From Mycobacterium szulgai (GTDB lineage Bacteria > Actinomycetota > Actinomycetes > Mycobacteriales > Mycobacteriaceae), in contig NZ_LQPW01000144.1 of NCBI RefSeq assembly GCF_002116635.1, positions 1 to 64,000 on the forward strand: 64,000 nt of DNA, in the 5' to 3' direction. The position numbers and the translations under genes are program-made. Under the pieces are notes generated by a model. That model ran no database searches, was not told the DNA's origin, and worked only from the letters and a program-made list of their open reading frames with translations. Positions 25,186 to 33,039 of this stretch are shown piece after piece (the first letter of the stretch is position 1; each line of letters opens with the position of its first letter).

Positions 25186-25674
25186 ATGAACTCCAACAGC
25201 AAGCTGACACCGTCGTCGCTGCGTGACGCCTTCGGACATTTCCCGTCCGGGGTGGTGGCCATCGCGGCTGAGGTCGACGGAGTTCGCGAGGGCCTGGCGG
25301 CCAGCACCTTTGTTCCCGTCTCGCTGGATCCGCCGCTGGTGTCGTTCTGTGTGCAGAACATCTCGACCACCTGGCCAAAGCTCAAGGGCGTACCGATGCT
25401 GGGCATCAGTGTGCTCGGCGAGGCTCATGACGAGGCGGCGCGCACGCTGGCCGCCAAGACCGGCGACCGGTTCGCCGGGCTGGAGACGGTGTCCCGCGAC
25501 TCCGGGGCCGTGTTCATCAAAGGCACGGGGCTGTGGCTGGAGAGTGCGATCGAACAGCTGATCCCGGCCGGGGACCACACCATCGTCGTGCTACGGGTCA
25601 GCGAGGTCACCGTGGATGCCGAAGTGGCGCCCATCGTTTTCCACCGCAGCGTTTTCCGCCGACTCGGCGTCTAA
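25186..25674 (+). CDS. Flavin reductase-like, FMN-binding oxidoreductase (Rv0245-like)
   Basis: A 162-residue split-barrel protein of the flavin reductase-like type: LRDAFGHFPSGVVAIAAEVD, then VASTF-like AASTFVPVSLDPPLVSFCVQ, and a terminal IVFHRSVFRRLGV. The length equals H37Rv Rv0245. Such proteins reduce FMN with NAD(P)H and feed it to partner oxygenases, or use it directly. The ATG at 25186 lies 6 bases beyond the stop of the 2OG oxygenase, with AATGAAG just upstream. A hairpin a few bases after the stop probably ends this unit. Being paired with a 2OG oxygenase, which does not need flavin, suggests that the two act on the same molecule rather than as one enzyme. Confidence 0.88.
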   Translation: MNSNSKLTPSSLRDAFGHFPSGVVAIAAEVDGVREGLAASTFVPVSLDPPLVSFCVQNISTTWPKLKGVPMLGISVLGEAHDEAARTLAAKTGDRFAGLETVSRDSGAVFIKGTGLWLESAIEQLIPAGDHTIVVLRVSEVTVDAEVAPIVFHRSVFRRLGV

Positions 25675-25680
25675 ACCCGA

Positions 25681-25701
25681 AACAGGGCACTTCGCCCTGT
25701 T
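25681..25701 (+). terminator. Hairpin after the flavin reductase-like gene
   Basis: AACAGGGC (25681-25688) pairs with GCCCTGTT (25694-25701) around the 5-base loop ACTTC, 7 bases after the stop codon. There is no U-tract, as is common for mycobacterial terminators. It separates the oxygenase/flavin reductase unit from the radical SAM unit. Confidence 0.5.
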
Positions 25702-25756
25702 CGAATCGCAAAATAATGTGCGCGTACGGGTAGCGCCCGACCTTTGCCGCTTAGTA

Positions 25757-25782
25757 CCCTCCTTTCACTTTCGAACGGAGGG
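25757..25782 (+). promoter_or_regulatory. Hairpin that covers the ribosome-binding site of the radical SAM gene
   Basis: CCCTCC (25757-25762) pairs with GGAGGG (25777-25782), and inside it TTC (25764-25766) pairs with GAA (25773-25775) around the loop ACTTTC. GGAGGG is the Shine-Dalgarno of the radical SAM gene starting at 25791, so folding would hide it. A five-codon mini-ORF (ATG TGC GCG TAC GGG TAG, 25716-25733) precedes the hairpin. The layout fits translational attenuation, but this is inference. Confidence 0.45.
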
Positions 25783-25790
25783 CAGGCGAG

Positions 25791-27026
25791 ATGGACATCG
25801 ATCGACGCGATGTCCCGTCAGCATTGTTACAGCCGGTCGATTGGGTGAAGCCGTCCGTCAATCGCGACAGCGCCTTTGAGCGCCGGCTGCTTTTCGAGAA
25901 CTTCACCATCGCAGGTTTCAAGGAGCTGGAGCTCGAGCTTGAAGACCAGCTCCGGATGGCACCATCGGACACCATTCGTTTCCAGCTCGCTACCGTCCTT
26001 GCGCAATGCATGCCTACTCGGCAGTCGTTATGCCGTGCCAACGAACTCCTGGCCAGTGCTCTAAAGCCGGATAGCGATCTTTCTGCTGATCTGCGTAAAA
26101 GCGCCCGAGACGTCCAGCGCAGCGTGCGGTCAATGCTTCTTGAATCCGAATCAGCCGCCGCCGGCCGACTGAGCCAGGTGAATTGGGGAATCTACAATCG
26201 GTGCCCCCTGGTGTGCGTGGGGTGTTACAACATTTTCAATTCCCAGACACTTCCGTTGCACCAGACCAAGCGCGTGGTCGAAAAGCTCGTCGCGGCCGGG
26301 GTTGAGGAATTAGTGATATCGGGCGGTGACCCGCTCGAATGGGAAGATATTCTCCCGTTTGTCGAGCATGCCCATAACTGTGGGCTCGATGTTGCCATCG
26401 ACACCGTGGGATACAGCTTCACCGCGGAAACGGGTGAAGCGCTCGGCGGGAAAATATCCTATTTGGGTCTTCCGGTAGACGGCTCGGAACAAGACGTGAT
26501 CGCCGGTTTCCGCAAAGGCAAGGCCGACTTGTTCCAGCGTGTCAGACACACCCTCGAGTTATGCAACGCCTACGGGATTCCGGTCAAAATCAATACCACC
26601 GTGACGAACTTGAACATCAACGACTTGGATGCTGTGGCGCAGCTGCTGGGCGAGTACGACGCGGTTGTGGCCTGGTCGCTGTTTCAGTGGTGGGATATCC
26701 GGGCGACTCCCGCGCTGCGGGCGCGGATGCAAGTGGGCACCAGCCGTTTCCGGGAACGCGCCCGGCAACTACAACAGCTGTACCCGCAACTCGGAATCTG
26801 GGGCCAAGACGTCGACCGGCGAGCGCGGACACACTTCTTCATCTCCGCGAATGGCGAGGTTTACACGTTTGATTCCGGTGTTCTTGCGACGATCATCATC
26901 GGAGACATATCCACCGACAGCATGGCCGAATTGCTCGAATCGCCCGCCCTGCGCAAGGATTCCCCGAAGTTCCGCCGCAGTTTCCCGGCCCGGCCACTCG
27001 AGGAAGTAGCATGCTCTAGAGCATAA
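25791..27026 (+). CDS. Radical SAM enzyme with degenerate SPASM-like tail
   Basis: This 411-residue protein has a helical N-terminal extension (about 130 residues), then a radical SAM core. The [4Fe-4S] cluster motif is C138-x3-C142-x2-C145 in NRCPLVCVGCYN; S177-G-G-D-P181 is the SAM-binding GGE-like motif. K266-I-N268 and the following TNLN, then W295-S-L-F-Q299, resemble the conserved strand pair of viperin-like enzymes. The C-terminus (FFISANGEVYTFDSG ... IGDISTDSMAELLES) has the layout of a SPASM domain, but the usual cysteines are missing; only C409 near the end remains. It generates a 5'-deoxyadenosyl radical; the substrate (peptide, nucleotide or small molecule) is unknown. Sampled GC is about 58%, below its neighbours (about 70% in the oxygenase gene). 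Its stop overlaps the MFS start by one base (TAATG). Confidence 0.88.
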   Translation: MDIDRRDVPSALLQPVDWVKPSVNRDSAFERRLLFENFTIAGFKELELELEDQLRMAPSDTIRFQLATVLAQCMPTRQSLCRANELLASALKPDSDLSADLRKSARDVQRSVRSMLLESESAAAGRLSQVNWGIYNRCPLVCVGCYNIFNSQTLPLHQTKRVVEKLVAAGVEELVISGGDPLEWEDILPFVEHAHNCGLDVAIDTVGYSFTAETGEALGGKISYLGLPVDGSEQDVIAGFRKGKADLFQRVRHTLELCNAYGIPVKINTTVTNLNINDLDAVAQLLGEYDAVVAWSLFQWWDIRATPALRARMQVGTSRFRERARQLQQLYPQLGIWGQDVDRRARTHFFISANGEVYTFDSGVLATIIIGDISTDSMAELLESPALRKDSPKFRRSFPARPLEEVACSRA

Positions 27027-28273
27027 TGGGAACATCGCATCCGGCCGGTCAGATCGACGGCACGAGCAGACGCGTGGTCTGGCTGATAATCACTCAGAGT
27101 GGCTTCTACCGGACCGCGCTGCAGCTTGGCAATGTCCCTATCGTGCTGCCATTTGTCGTAGCGGAACTGCATGCCGAATTGTGGATGGCGGCTCTCATCT
27201 TTCCCGCCTTCACGGCCGGCGGCGCGATAGGGAATGTGTTCGCTCCTGCTGCTCTAGCCGCTGCCCCGCGGCGCTATCGGCTGGTGATCATCGTGTTCTT
27301 CCTGGCTGTCCTGGCAGCTCTCAACGCTTTGTGGGCGACCATCGGAAATGGGAATATCGCCGGTATCCTATTTGTGGTCAATGTGATATTGATCGGGGCG
27401 GTATCGGCGTTCTCCTTCGTTGCATTCGCCGACTTGGTGGCGGCCATGCCGTCACGAACGGCCAGGGCCCACATTCTGCTCACCGAGGCCGGCGTGGGGG
27501 CCACATTGACGGCCTTGGCGACGATTGCGTTGTCATTCGTACACCACGAAAACGAATTGACGAACAATATCCGCCTGCTCTGGATGGCTGCCGTGGCAAT
27601 GGCGATCTCAGGGCTGGTTTGCCTGGCGCTGCCGCCCAAGATCGTGCCGGGCGCCCACTTGGCTCCCCGGCTGCACAAACTTCTGCACGTGGGGTGGCAG
27701 ACGGTCCGGACCGCCAGCTGGTATCGCCGCTACCTGCTTGTCCAGTTGCTCTTCGGGTCGGTCGTATTGGGATCCTCGTTTTACAGCATCAGGGTCGCGG
27801 CGGCGCCGGGCGACGAGCACGACAACGTCGTCGCCGTCGTCCTGTTCGTATGTGTCGGGCTGCTGGCGGGAATCGCCTTGTGGAACCGGACCCGCGAAAG
27901 GTTCGGGCTGATTGGGTTGTTCGTCGGCAGCGCGTTCGTCAGCATCGCCGCCGCGGTGGTCGCCATCGGATTCCAGTTGGCCGGATGGTGGCCCAACATC
28001 ATCGCCATCAGCCTGGTGATTGCGCTTGCCTCGATCGCCAACCAGAGCGTTTTCACCGCGGGTCAACTCTGGATCGCCCACGACGCCGACCCGGCACTGC
28101 GCATTTCCCTCATCGCGTTCGGGCAGTTGGTGATCAGCGCAGGGTTGATCGGTTTGAGTTCGGTACTGGGCCTGCTGGCCCAGTACCACGAAGCGCTATG
28201 GCCGGTGGTGGCAGTCCTTGTGCTGAATCTGACCGCCGCCTACTTCGCCAAACGGCTCGCTCCCGCCGACTGA
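27026..28273 (+). CDS. MFS-type membrane transporter (Rv0246-like)
   Basis: A 415-residue integral membrane protein with about 12 hydrophobic helices in two halves joined by a basic loop (PRLHKLLHVGWQTVRTASW). It corresponds to H37Rv Rv0246, annotated there only as a conserved integral membrane protein. The general shape is a major facilitator, probably an exporter. The ATG at 27026 shares a base with the stop of the radical SAM gene, so the two proteins are made together and the transporter probably moves the radical SAM product or a precursor. The 3' end is only 3 bases from the convergent sdhB stop. No substrate-specific motif is visible. Confidence 0.85.
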   Translation: MGTSHPAGQIDGTSRRVVWLIITQSGFYRTALQLGNVPIVLPFVVAELHAELWMAALIFPAFTAGGAIGNVFAPAALAAAPRRYRLVIIVFFLAVLAALNALWATIGNGNIAGILFVVNVILIGAVSAFSFVAFADLVAAMPSRTARAHILLTEAGVGATLTALATIALSFVHHENELTNNIRLLWMAAVAMAISGLVCLALPPKIVPGAHLAPRLHKLLHVGWQTVRTASWYRRYLLVQLLFGSVVLGSSFYSIRVAAAPGDEHDNVVAVVLFVCVGLLAGIALWNRTRERFGLIGLFVGSAFVSIAAAVVAIGFQLAGWWPNIIAISLVIALASIANQSVFTAGQLWIAHDADPALRISLIAFGQLVISAGLIGLSSVLGLLAQYHEALWPVVAVLVLNLTAAYFAKRLAPAD

Positions 28274-28276
28274 GCG

Positions 28277-29023
28277 CTAGCGGCGGAACAGCTTGTTACC
28301 CAGCCATACCACGGGGTCGTACTTACGGTCGGCGACCCGTTCTTTCATCGGGATCAACGCGTTGTCGGTGATCTTGATGTTCTCCGGGCACACCTCGGTG
28401 CAGCACTTGGTGATGTTGCAGTAGCCCAGGCCGTGCTCTTCCTGAGCATCGTTGCGCCGGTCCCGGGTGTCCAGGGGATGCATCTCGAGCTCGGCGATGC
28501 GCATCAGGAAGCGCGGCCCGGCGAATGCCTGCTTGTTCTCCTCGTGGTCACGCACGACGTGGCAGACGTTTTGGCACAGGAAGCATTCGATGCACTTGCG
28601 GAACTCCTGCGAGCGCTGCACATCGACCTGTGCCATCCGGTACTCGCCGGGCTGCAAATCCTTCGGCGGCGCGAAAGACGGTATTTCGCGGGCCTTTTCG
28701 TAGTTGAACGAGACGTCGGTGACCAGGTCGCGCATGACCGGGAAGGTGCGCAGCGGCGTGACGGTGACTACCTCGTCCTCGGCGAAGGTCGACATCCGGG
28801 TCATGCACATCAGCCGGGGCTTGCCGTTGATCTCCGCCGAGCAGGATCCGCATTTGCCCGCCTTGCAGTTCCAGCGCACCGCGAGATCGGGCACCTGGGT
28901 CTGCTGCAGCCGGTGGATGACGTCGAGCACCACTTCACCCTCGTTGACCTCGACGGTGAAATCGCGTAGGTCGCCACCACTTTCGTCGCCGCGCCACACT
29001 TGCAAGCTAGCGTTGTAGCCCAT
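28277..29023 (-). CDS. sdhB: Succinate dehydrogenase/fumarate reductase iron-sulfur subunit
   Basis: A 248-residue SdhB/FrdB protein (H37Rv Rv0247c). Three cluster sites are readable: the [2Fe-2S] cysteines C53, C58, C61 and C73; C144, C147, C150 and C154 (CIECFLCQNVC); and C202, C207/C208 and C212 (CNITKCCTEVC), which together hold the [4Fe-4S] and [3Fe-4S] clusters. It passes electrons from the flavoprotein to the membrane anchor. Its ATG overlaps the sdhA stop by one base, so the two are translationally coupled. This is the Sdh1-type enzyme of mycobacteria, used for succinate oxidation in the TCA cycle and coupled to menaquinone. Confidence 0.95.
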   Translation of the reverse strand: MGYNASLQVWRGDESGGDLRDFTVEVNEGEVVLDVIHRLQQTQVPDLAVRWNCKAGKCGSCSAEINGKPRLMCMTRMSTFAEDEVVTVTPLRTFPVMRDLVTDVSFNYEKAREIPSFAPPKDLQPGEYRMAQVDVQRSQEFRKCIECFLCQNVCHVVRDHEENKQAFAGPRFLMRIAELEMHPLDTRDRRNDAQEEHGLGYCNITKCCTEVCPENIKITDNALIPMKERVADRKYDPVVWLGNKLFRR

Positions 29024-30939
29024 TACGTTCTCCGTCCCGGATGGTCGGCCAACTCTTCGTCGGTGTAGTACTTCTCCAGCTCGGAAATGTCGAAGAGTTC
29101 CAGCAGGTCCGGCCGCATGGGTAGCTGCGGCTGCCGATCGATCCTGATGTGCGCACCATCGACCCCGGTGCTGTTGATGCGGCAGACCAACAGGCTGTTG
29201 CGCCAGTTGGCGTCCATGCTGGGGTGATCGTCACGGGTGTGGCCGCCGCGGCTTTCGGTGCGCTGCAACGCAGCCCGTGCCACGCATTCGCTGACCAACA
29301 GCATGTTGCGCAGGTCGATGGCCAGGTTCCACCCTGGGTTGTACTGACGGTGACCTTCGACTTGCACGTTCTGGTAGCGCTTCCACAGCTCGCCCAACAG
29401 CGTCAGCGCCTTGGCGATCTCGTCCTCTTTGCGGATGATGCCGACCAGGTCGTTCATCACGTGCTGCAAGTCGAGCTGCAGTGCGTACGGATTCTCCGGT
29501 GCCGAACCGTCTTTCGGGCCTTCGAAGGGCTTGAGCGCCATCTGCGCCGCCGCGTCGACAGCCTCCTGCGACACCGATGGACGGCTGCTCAGCGCCCGCA
29601 CGTAGTCGGCGGCACCCAGACCGGCCCGGCGCCCGAATACAAGCAGATCCGACAGCGAATTGCCGCCCAGCCGGTTGGAACCGTGCATGCCGCCGGAGCA
29701 CTCGCCCGCGGCGAACAGCCCGGGGACGGTGGCCGCGCCGGTGTCGGCATCGACCTCGACACCGCCCATCACGTAGTGACAGGTGGGCCCGACTTCCATT
29801 GGCTCCTTGGTGATATCGACCCCGGCCAGCTCCTTGAACTGGTGGTACATCGAGGGCAGCCGCCGCTGAATCTCCTCAGGTGTCAGCCGGGACGCGATGT
29901 CGAGGTAAACCCCGCCATGCGGGGTGCCGCGGTTGGCTTTGACCTCGGAATTGATCGCGCGGGCGACCTCGTCGCGGGGCAGCAGGTCGGGCGTGCGCCG
30001 AGCCGAGTCGTTGTCCTTGAGCCACTGATCGGCTTCTTGCTCGGATTCGGCGTACTGGCCTTTGAACACCGGCGGAATGTAATCGAACATGAATCGCTTG
30101 TTGTCGGAGTTTTTCAATACTCCGCCGTCGCCGCGAACACCCTCGGTGACCAGAATCCCTTTAACGCTGGGCGGCCACACCATTCCGGTCGGGTGGAACT
30201 GGACGAACTCCATGTTGATCAGCGATGCGCCCGCGCGCAGCGCCAGGGCGTGCCCGTCGCCGGTGTACTCCCAGGAGTTGGACGTCACCTTGAACGACTT
30301 ACCGATCCCGCCGGTGGCGAGCACGACTGCCGGCGCCTCGAACAAGATGAACCGGCCACTTTCCCGCCAGTAACCGAAGGCGCCGGAGATCTTGTCCTGG
30401 TCCTTGGTCAGCTCGGTGATCGTGCACTCGGCGAACACCTTGATCCGGGCCTCATAGTCACCGACCTCGGCGAAATCCTCTTGTTGCAGCGACACGATCT
30501 TCTGCTGCATGGTGCGGATCAGCTCGAGACCGGTGCGGTCGCCGACGTGGGCCAACCGCGGGTAGGTGTGCCCGCCGAAGTTTCGCTGACTGATCTTGCC
30601 GTCTTTGGTGCGGTCGAACAGGGCGCCGTAGGTCTCGAGCTCCCAGACCCGGTCGGGCGCCTCCTTGGCATGCAGTTCGGCCATCCGCCAGTTGTTGAGG
30701 AATTTCCCACCGCGCATGGTGTCGCCGAAGTGGGTCTTCCAGTTGTCCTTCGGGTTGGTGTTGCCCATTGCGGCCGCGCAGCCACCCTCGGCCATCACCG
30801 TGTGGGCCTTACCGAACAGGGACTTGCACACCACCGCGACCTTCAGGCCGCGTTCGCGCGCCTCGATGACCGCACGTAGCCCCGCGCCGCCGGCACCGAT
30901 CACGACCACGTCGTAGGAGTGCCGTTCGACCTCAACCAT
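29023..30939 (-). CDS. sdhA: Succinate dehydrogenase/fumarate reductase flavoprotein subunit
   Basis: A 638-residue flavoprotein (H37Rv Rv0248c, about 646). The N-terminal VVVIGAGGAGLRAVIEA is the FAD dinucleotide fold. His46 in KAHTVMAEGG is at the place where SdhA proteins attach FAD covalently. QFHPTGM and the later GGVEVDADTGAATVPGLFAAG, GGMHGSNRLGGNSLSDLLVFG belong to the active site and FAD cap. It oxidises succinate to fumarate. It lies between the anchor gene (40-base gap) and sdhB (one-base overlap), forming a three-gene operon on the minus strand. Intact, with no unusual residues seen. Confidence 0.95.
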   Translation of the reverse strand: MVEVERHSYDVVVIGAGGAGLRAVIEARERGLKVAVVCKSLFGKAHTVMAEGGCAAAMGNTNPKDNWKTHFGDTMRGGKFLNNWRMAELHAKEAPDRVWELETYGALFDRTKDGKISQRNFGGHTYPRLAHVGDRTGLELIRTMQQKIVSLQQEDFAEVGDYEARIKVFAECTITELTKDQDKISGAFGYWRESGRFILFEAPAVVLATGGIGKSFKVTSNSWEYTGDGHALALRAGASLINMEFVQFHPTGMVWPPSVKGILVTEGVRGDGGVLKNSDNKRFMFDYIPPVFKGQYAESEQEADQWLKDNDSARRTPDLLPRDEVARAINSEVKANRGTPHGGVYLDIASRLTPEEIQRRLPSMYHQFKELAGVDITKEPMEVGPTCHYVMGGVEVDADTGAATVPGLFAAGECSGGMHGSNRLGGNSLSDLLVFGRRAGLGAADYVRALSSRPSVSQEAVDAAAQMALKPFEGPKDGSAPENPYALQLDLQHVMNDLVGIIRKEDEIAKALTLLGELWKRYQNVQVEGHRQYNPGWNLAIDLRNMLLVSECVARAALQRTESRGGHTRDDHPSMDANWRNSLLVCRINSTGVDGAHIRIDRQPQLPMRPDLLELFDISELEKYYTDEELADHPGRRT

Positions 30940-30979
30940 GAAACCTCGCTAGCTCAATTCTGACAATTCTTCAAATGGC

Positions 30980-31804
30980 TTAGTGGCCAATGAATCTGAA
31001 ATCGGCGATGGTGCCGCTGGATACCAGCATGACGTAGAAGTCGGTCAGTGACAGGGTTCCCAACGTGATCCAGGCGAACATCATGTGCCGGGTGTTCAGC
31101 TTGCTGACCTGCGTCCAGATCCAGTACCGCACCGGGTGTTTGGAGAAATGCTTCAGCCGGCCACCGGTGACGTGCCGGCAGGAATGGCAGGAGACGGTGT
31201 ATGCCCACAGCAAGAGCACATTCACGACCAAAATCACGTTGCCCAAACCGAACCCGAAACCGGTCGGTGAATGGAACGCCATAATCGCGTCGTAAGTATT
31301 GATCAGCGACACGATCGTCGCGAAGTAGAAGAAGTAGCGGTGGCTGTTCTGAATGATCAGGGGGAACCGGGTTTCGCCGGTGTAATGCGCACGCGGTTCA
31401 GGCACCGCGCAACCTGTCGGTGACTGCCACACCGATCGGTAGTAGGCCTTGCGGTAGTAATAGCAGGTAATCCGGAAACCGAGCAGGAACGGTAATACCA
31501 TCGCGCCCAACGGAATCCACCAAGGGAAATGTCCGAACCAGACACCCAGGTGGCTGGCGCCAGGGGCGCATGACGCACTTACGCATGGCGAGTAGAAGGG
31601 CGTCAGGTAGTGATATTTCTCCACCCAGTAGCCGCTGCCCCAGAATGCCCGGGTCGTCGCATAGATGATGAACGCCAATAACCCGAGATTGGTTACCAGC
31701 GGTGGCCACCACCAGGCATCGGTGCGGAGGGTCCGTTGCGGTATTTGTGCCCTGGTGGGCGAGAAAACGCCGGACGCAGGACGGTTCGCCGTGGGTGCGC
31801 TCAA
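30980..31804 (-). CDS. sdhC: Succinate dehydrogenase membrane anchor (cytochrome b subunit)
   Basis: A 274-residue protein with five clear membrane helices (including LGLLAFIIYATTRAFW, LGAMVLPFLLGFRITCYYY, YFFYFATIVSLINTYDAIMAF split by polar loops, VILVVNVLLLWAYTVSC and MFAWITLGTLSLTDFYVML). It matches H37Rv Rv0249c (273 residues), a single large anchor rather than separate SdhC and SdhD. Histidines in the helices and loops (HSCRH, NTRHMMF) are candidate heme ligands. The start is TTG at 31804 with GAAGGA 8 bases upstream, a rare start that fits the known protein length. It is the first gene of the sdh operon. Confidence 0.88.
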   Translation of the reverse strand: MSAPTANRPASGVFSPTRAQIPQRTLRTDAWWWPPLVTNLGLLAFIIYATTRAFWGSGYWVEKYHYLTPFYSPCVSASCAPGASHLGVWFGHFPWWIPLGAMVLPFLLGFRITCYYYRKAYYRSVWQSPTGCAVPEPRAHYTGETRFPLIIQNSHRYFFYFATIVSLINTYDAIMAFHSPTGFGFGLGNVILVVNVLLLWAYTVSCHSCRHVTGGRLKHFSKHPVRYWIWTQVSKLNTRHMMFAWITLGTLSLTDFYVMLVSSGTIADFRFIGH

Positions 31805-31853
31805 TCTACTGTTCCTTCGAACGGGCTGTCTGTCGAAGGGTACACAGAGTGAG

Positions 31854-31876
31854 AGCCCCCTAATTAGGGGGGCTTC
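31854..31876. terminator. Hairpin between Rv0250c-like gene and sdh operon
   Basis: AGCCCCC and GGGGGCT pair around TAATTAG, followed by TCTTT on the plus strand. It lies between the end of the small gene at 31882 and the sdhC start at 31804, so on the minus strand it could end the upstream transcript or act as an attenuator for sdh. The minus-strand U-tract is poor. Confidence 0.5.
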
Positions 31877-31881
31877 TTTGG

Positions 31882-32178
31882 TCAGTACCTGCTGTGACCC
31901 CCGACACCCTCGTCATCGACATCGCGCCAGAAATCGCGGTCGTATTCGGTGTCAGGGATGGCGATCATCTCCGCGGAATGCTGCACAGTGGCGCGATCCA
32001 AGTCCAATTCGGCAACGTCGGTGTCGAGTAATTGAATGTCGCTGAGGATGCGGTCGGCGTCTATGACGAGGCGGCGCATCGCCGGGTTGTCGCCGTAGCG
32101 GGTCTTCAGCGAGGTCACGCACCGCCGCAGGCCGCCGATGAGGTCGTGCAGTTCGTTGATTTCAGCAGTGGCGGACAC
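31882..32178 (-). CDS. Conserved hypothetical protein (Rv0250c-like), 98 residues
   Basis: A small acidic, mostly helical protein (HDLIGGLRRCVTSLKTRYGD, then VIDADRILSDIQLLDTDVAE) without signal peptide, membrane helix or recognised domain. H37Rv Rv0250c has 97 residues at the same position beside the sdh genes. The conserved helix pattern suggests a coiled-coil or helical hairpin that interacts with another protein; a link to succinate dehydrogenase is only positional. ATG at 32178 follows a weak AGGGAGCAT sequence. It is divergent from the PEP-mutase-family gene, with 64 bases between starts. Confidence 0.85.
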   Translation of the reverse strand: MSATAEINELHDLIGGLRRCVTSLKTRYGDNPAMRRLVIDADRILSDIQLLDTDVAELDLDRATVQHSAEMIAIPDTEYDRDFWRDVDDEGVGGHSRY

Positions 32179-32242
32179 GGATGCTCCCTGGGCTCACGGG
32201 TGTTATGGATCACAGTACGCCAACCGATACTATCCACAGTCC

Positions 32243-33004
32243 ATGTCGGGTCACACGTCATCGGCCGAACGTGCCCACACGCTGCTGGAACTTCATCGGC
32301 CGGGCAACCCGGTGGTACTGCCGACGGTGTGGGACGCGTGGTCGGCGCGACTGGCTGCCGGAGCCGGGTTCGCCGCCCTTACGGTGGGCAGCCACCCGCT
32401 GGCCGATTCGATCGGCAAGGCCGACGGCGAAGGTATGTCCTTCGACGACGTGCTGGCCCGGGTCGCGCAAATCACCGCGGCGGTCGATATTCCGGTATCG
32501 GTCGACATCGAATCCGGCTACGGGCTGCCGCCGGCGCGTCTGATCGAGGGATTGCTGAGCGTGGGCGCCGTCGGGCTGAACATCGAAGACACCGTGCACT
32601 CGGAGGGTAAGCGGCTGCGGTCTGCCGGCGAACACGCCGAGTTGGTCGCCGCATTGCGATCGGCGGCGGACGTGGCCGGGGTGCATGTCGTGATCAACGC
32701 GCGCACGGATCTCTTTCTGCGCCAGGACGGTAACGAATCCGATCGTCTCGAGCGCGCGGTCGCGCGGCTGACCGAGGCGGCGTCGGCCGGCGCCGACGTA
32801 CTTTACCCCGTGGGTCGTCACGAACCAGAGATGTTGCGGCGCTTGGCAACCGAGTTGCCCCAGCCCGTCAACGCGATCGCGCTGCCCGACCAGGACGACC
32901 CGGCATCCCTCGCCCCGCTGGGTGTCGGCCGGATCAGCTTCGGGCCGTTTCTGCAGTACGCCCTATCGGCCCGTACCAAGGAACTGTTGGCCCGCTGGAG
33001 CTGA
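32243..33004 (+). CDS. Isocitrate lyase/PEP mutase superfamily protein
   Basis: A 253-residue TIM-barrel protein of the isocitrate lyase/phosphoenolpyruvate mutase superfamily. Motifs: PTVWDAWSARLAAGAGFAAL at the N-terminus, VDIESGYG with metal-binding acidic residues, GLNIEDTVHSEGKRL, INARTDLFL and GADVLYPVG. It lacks the KKCGH loop of true isocitrate lyases, so C-C lyase or hydrolase action on an oxaloacetate- or methylisocitrate-like acid is possible. The ATG at 32243 is chosen over the longer frame from 32138 because homology starts there and the longer one would overlap the divergent gene's start. I recall a similar protein elsewhere in H37Rv (Rv1998c) but not here. Convergent with hsp. 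Confidence 0.82.
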   Translation: MSGHTSSAERAHTLLELHRPGNPVVLPTVWDAWSARLAAGAGFAALTVGSHPLADSIGKADGEGMSFDDVLARVAQITAAVDIPVSVDIESGYGLPPARLIEGLLSVGAVGLNIEDTVHSEGKRLRSAGEHAELVAALRSAADVAGVHVVINARTDLFLRQDGNESDRLERAVARLTEAASAGADVLYPVGRHEPEMLRRLATELPQPVNAIALPDQDDPASLAPLGVGRISFGPFLQYALSARTKELLARWS

Positions 33005-33039
33005 TCCGGCGGAGCCGTGCGGCCCCGCCGGATCGGTGG

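Noticed and set aside
25716..25733. Five-codon ORF M-C-A-Y-G as a separate gene
   Set aside because: Too short to support as a gene and without a visible ribosome-binding site; mentioned only as part of a possible leader.
29149..30879. 576-residue plus-strand frame opposite sdhA
   Set aside because: Antisense shadow of a conserved flavoprotein gene.
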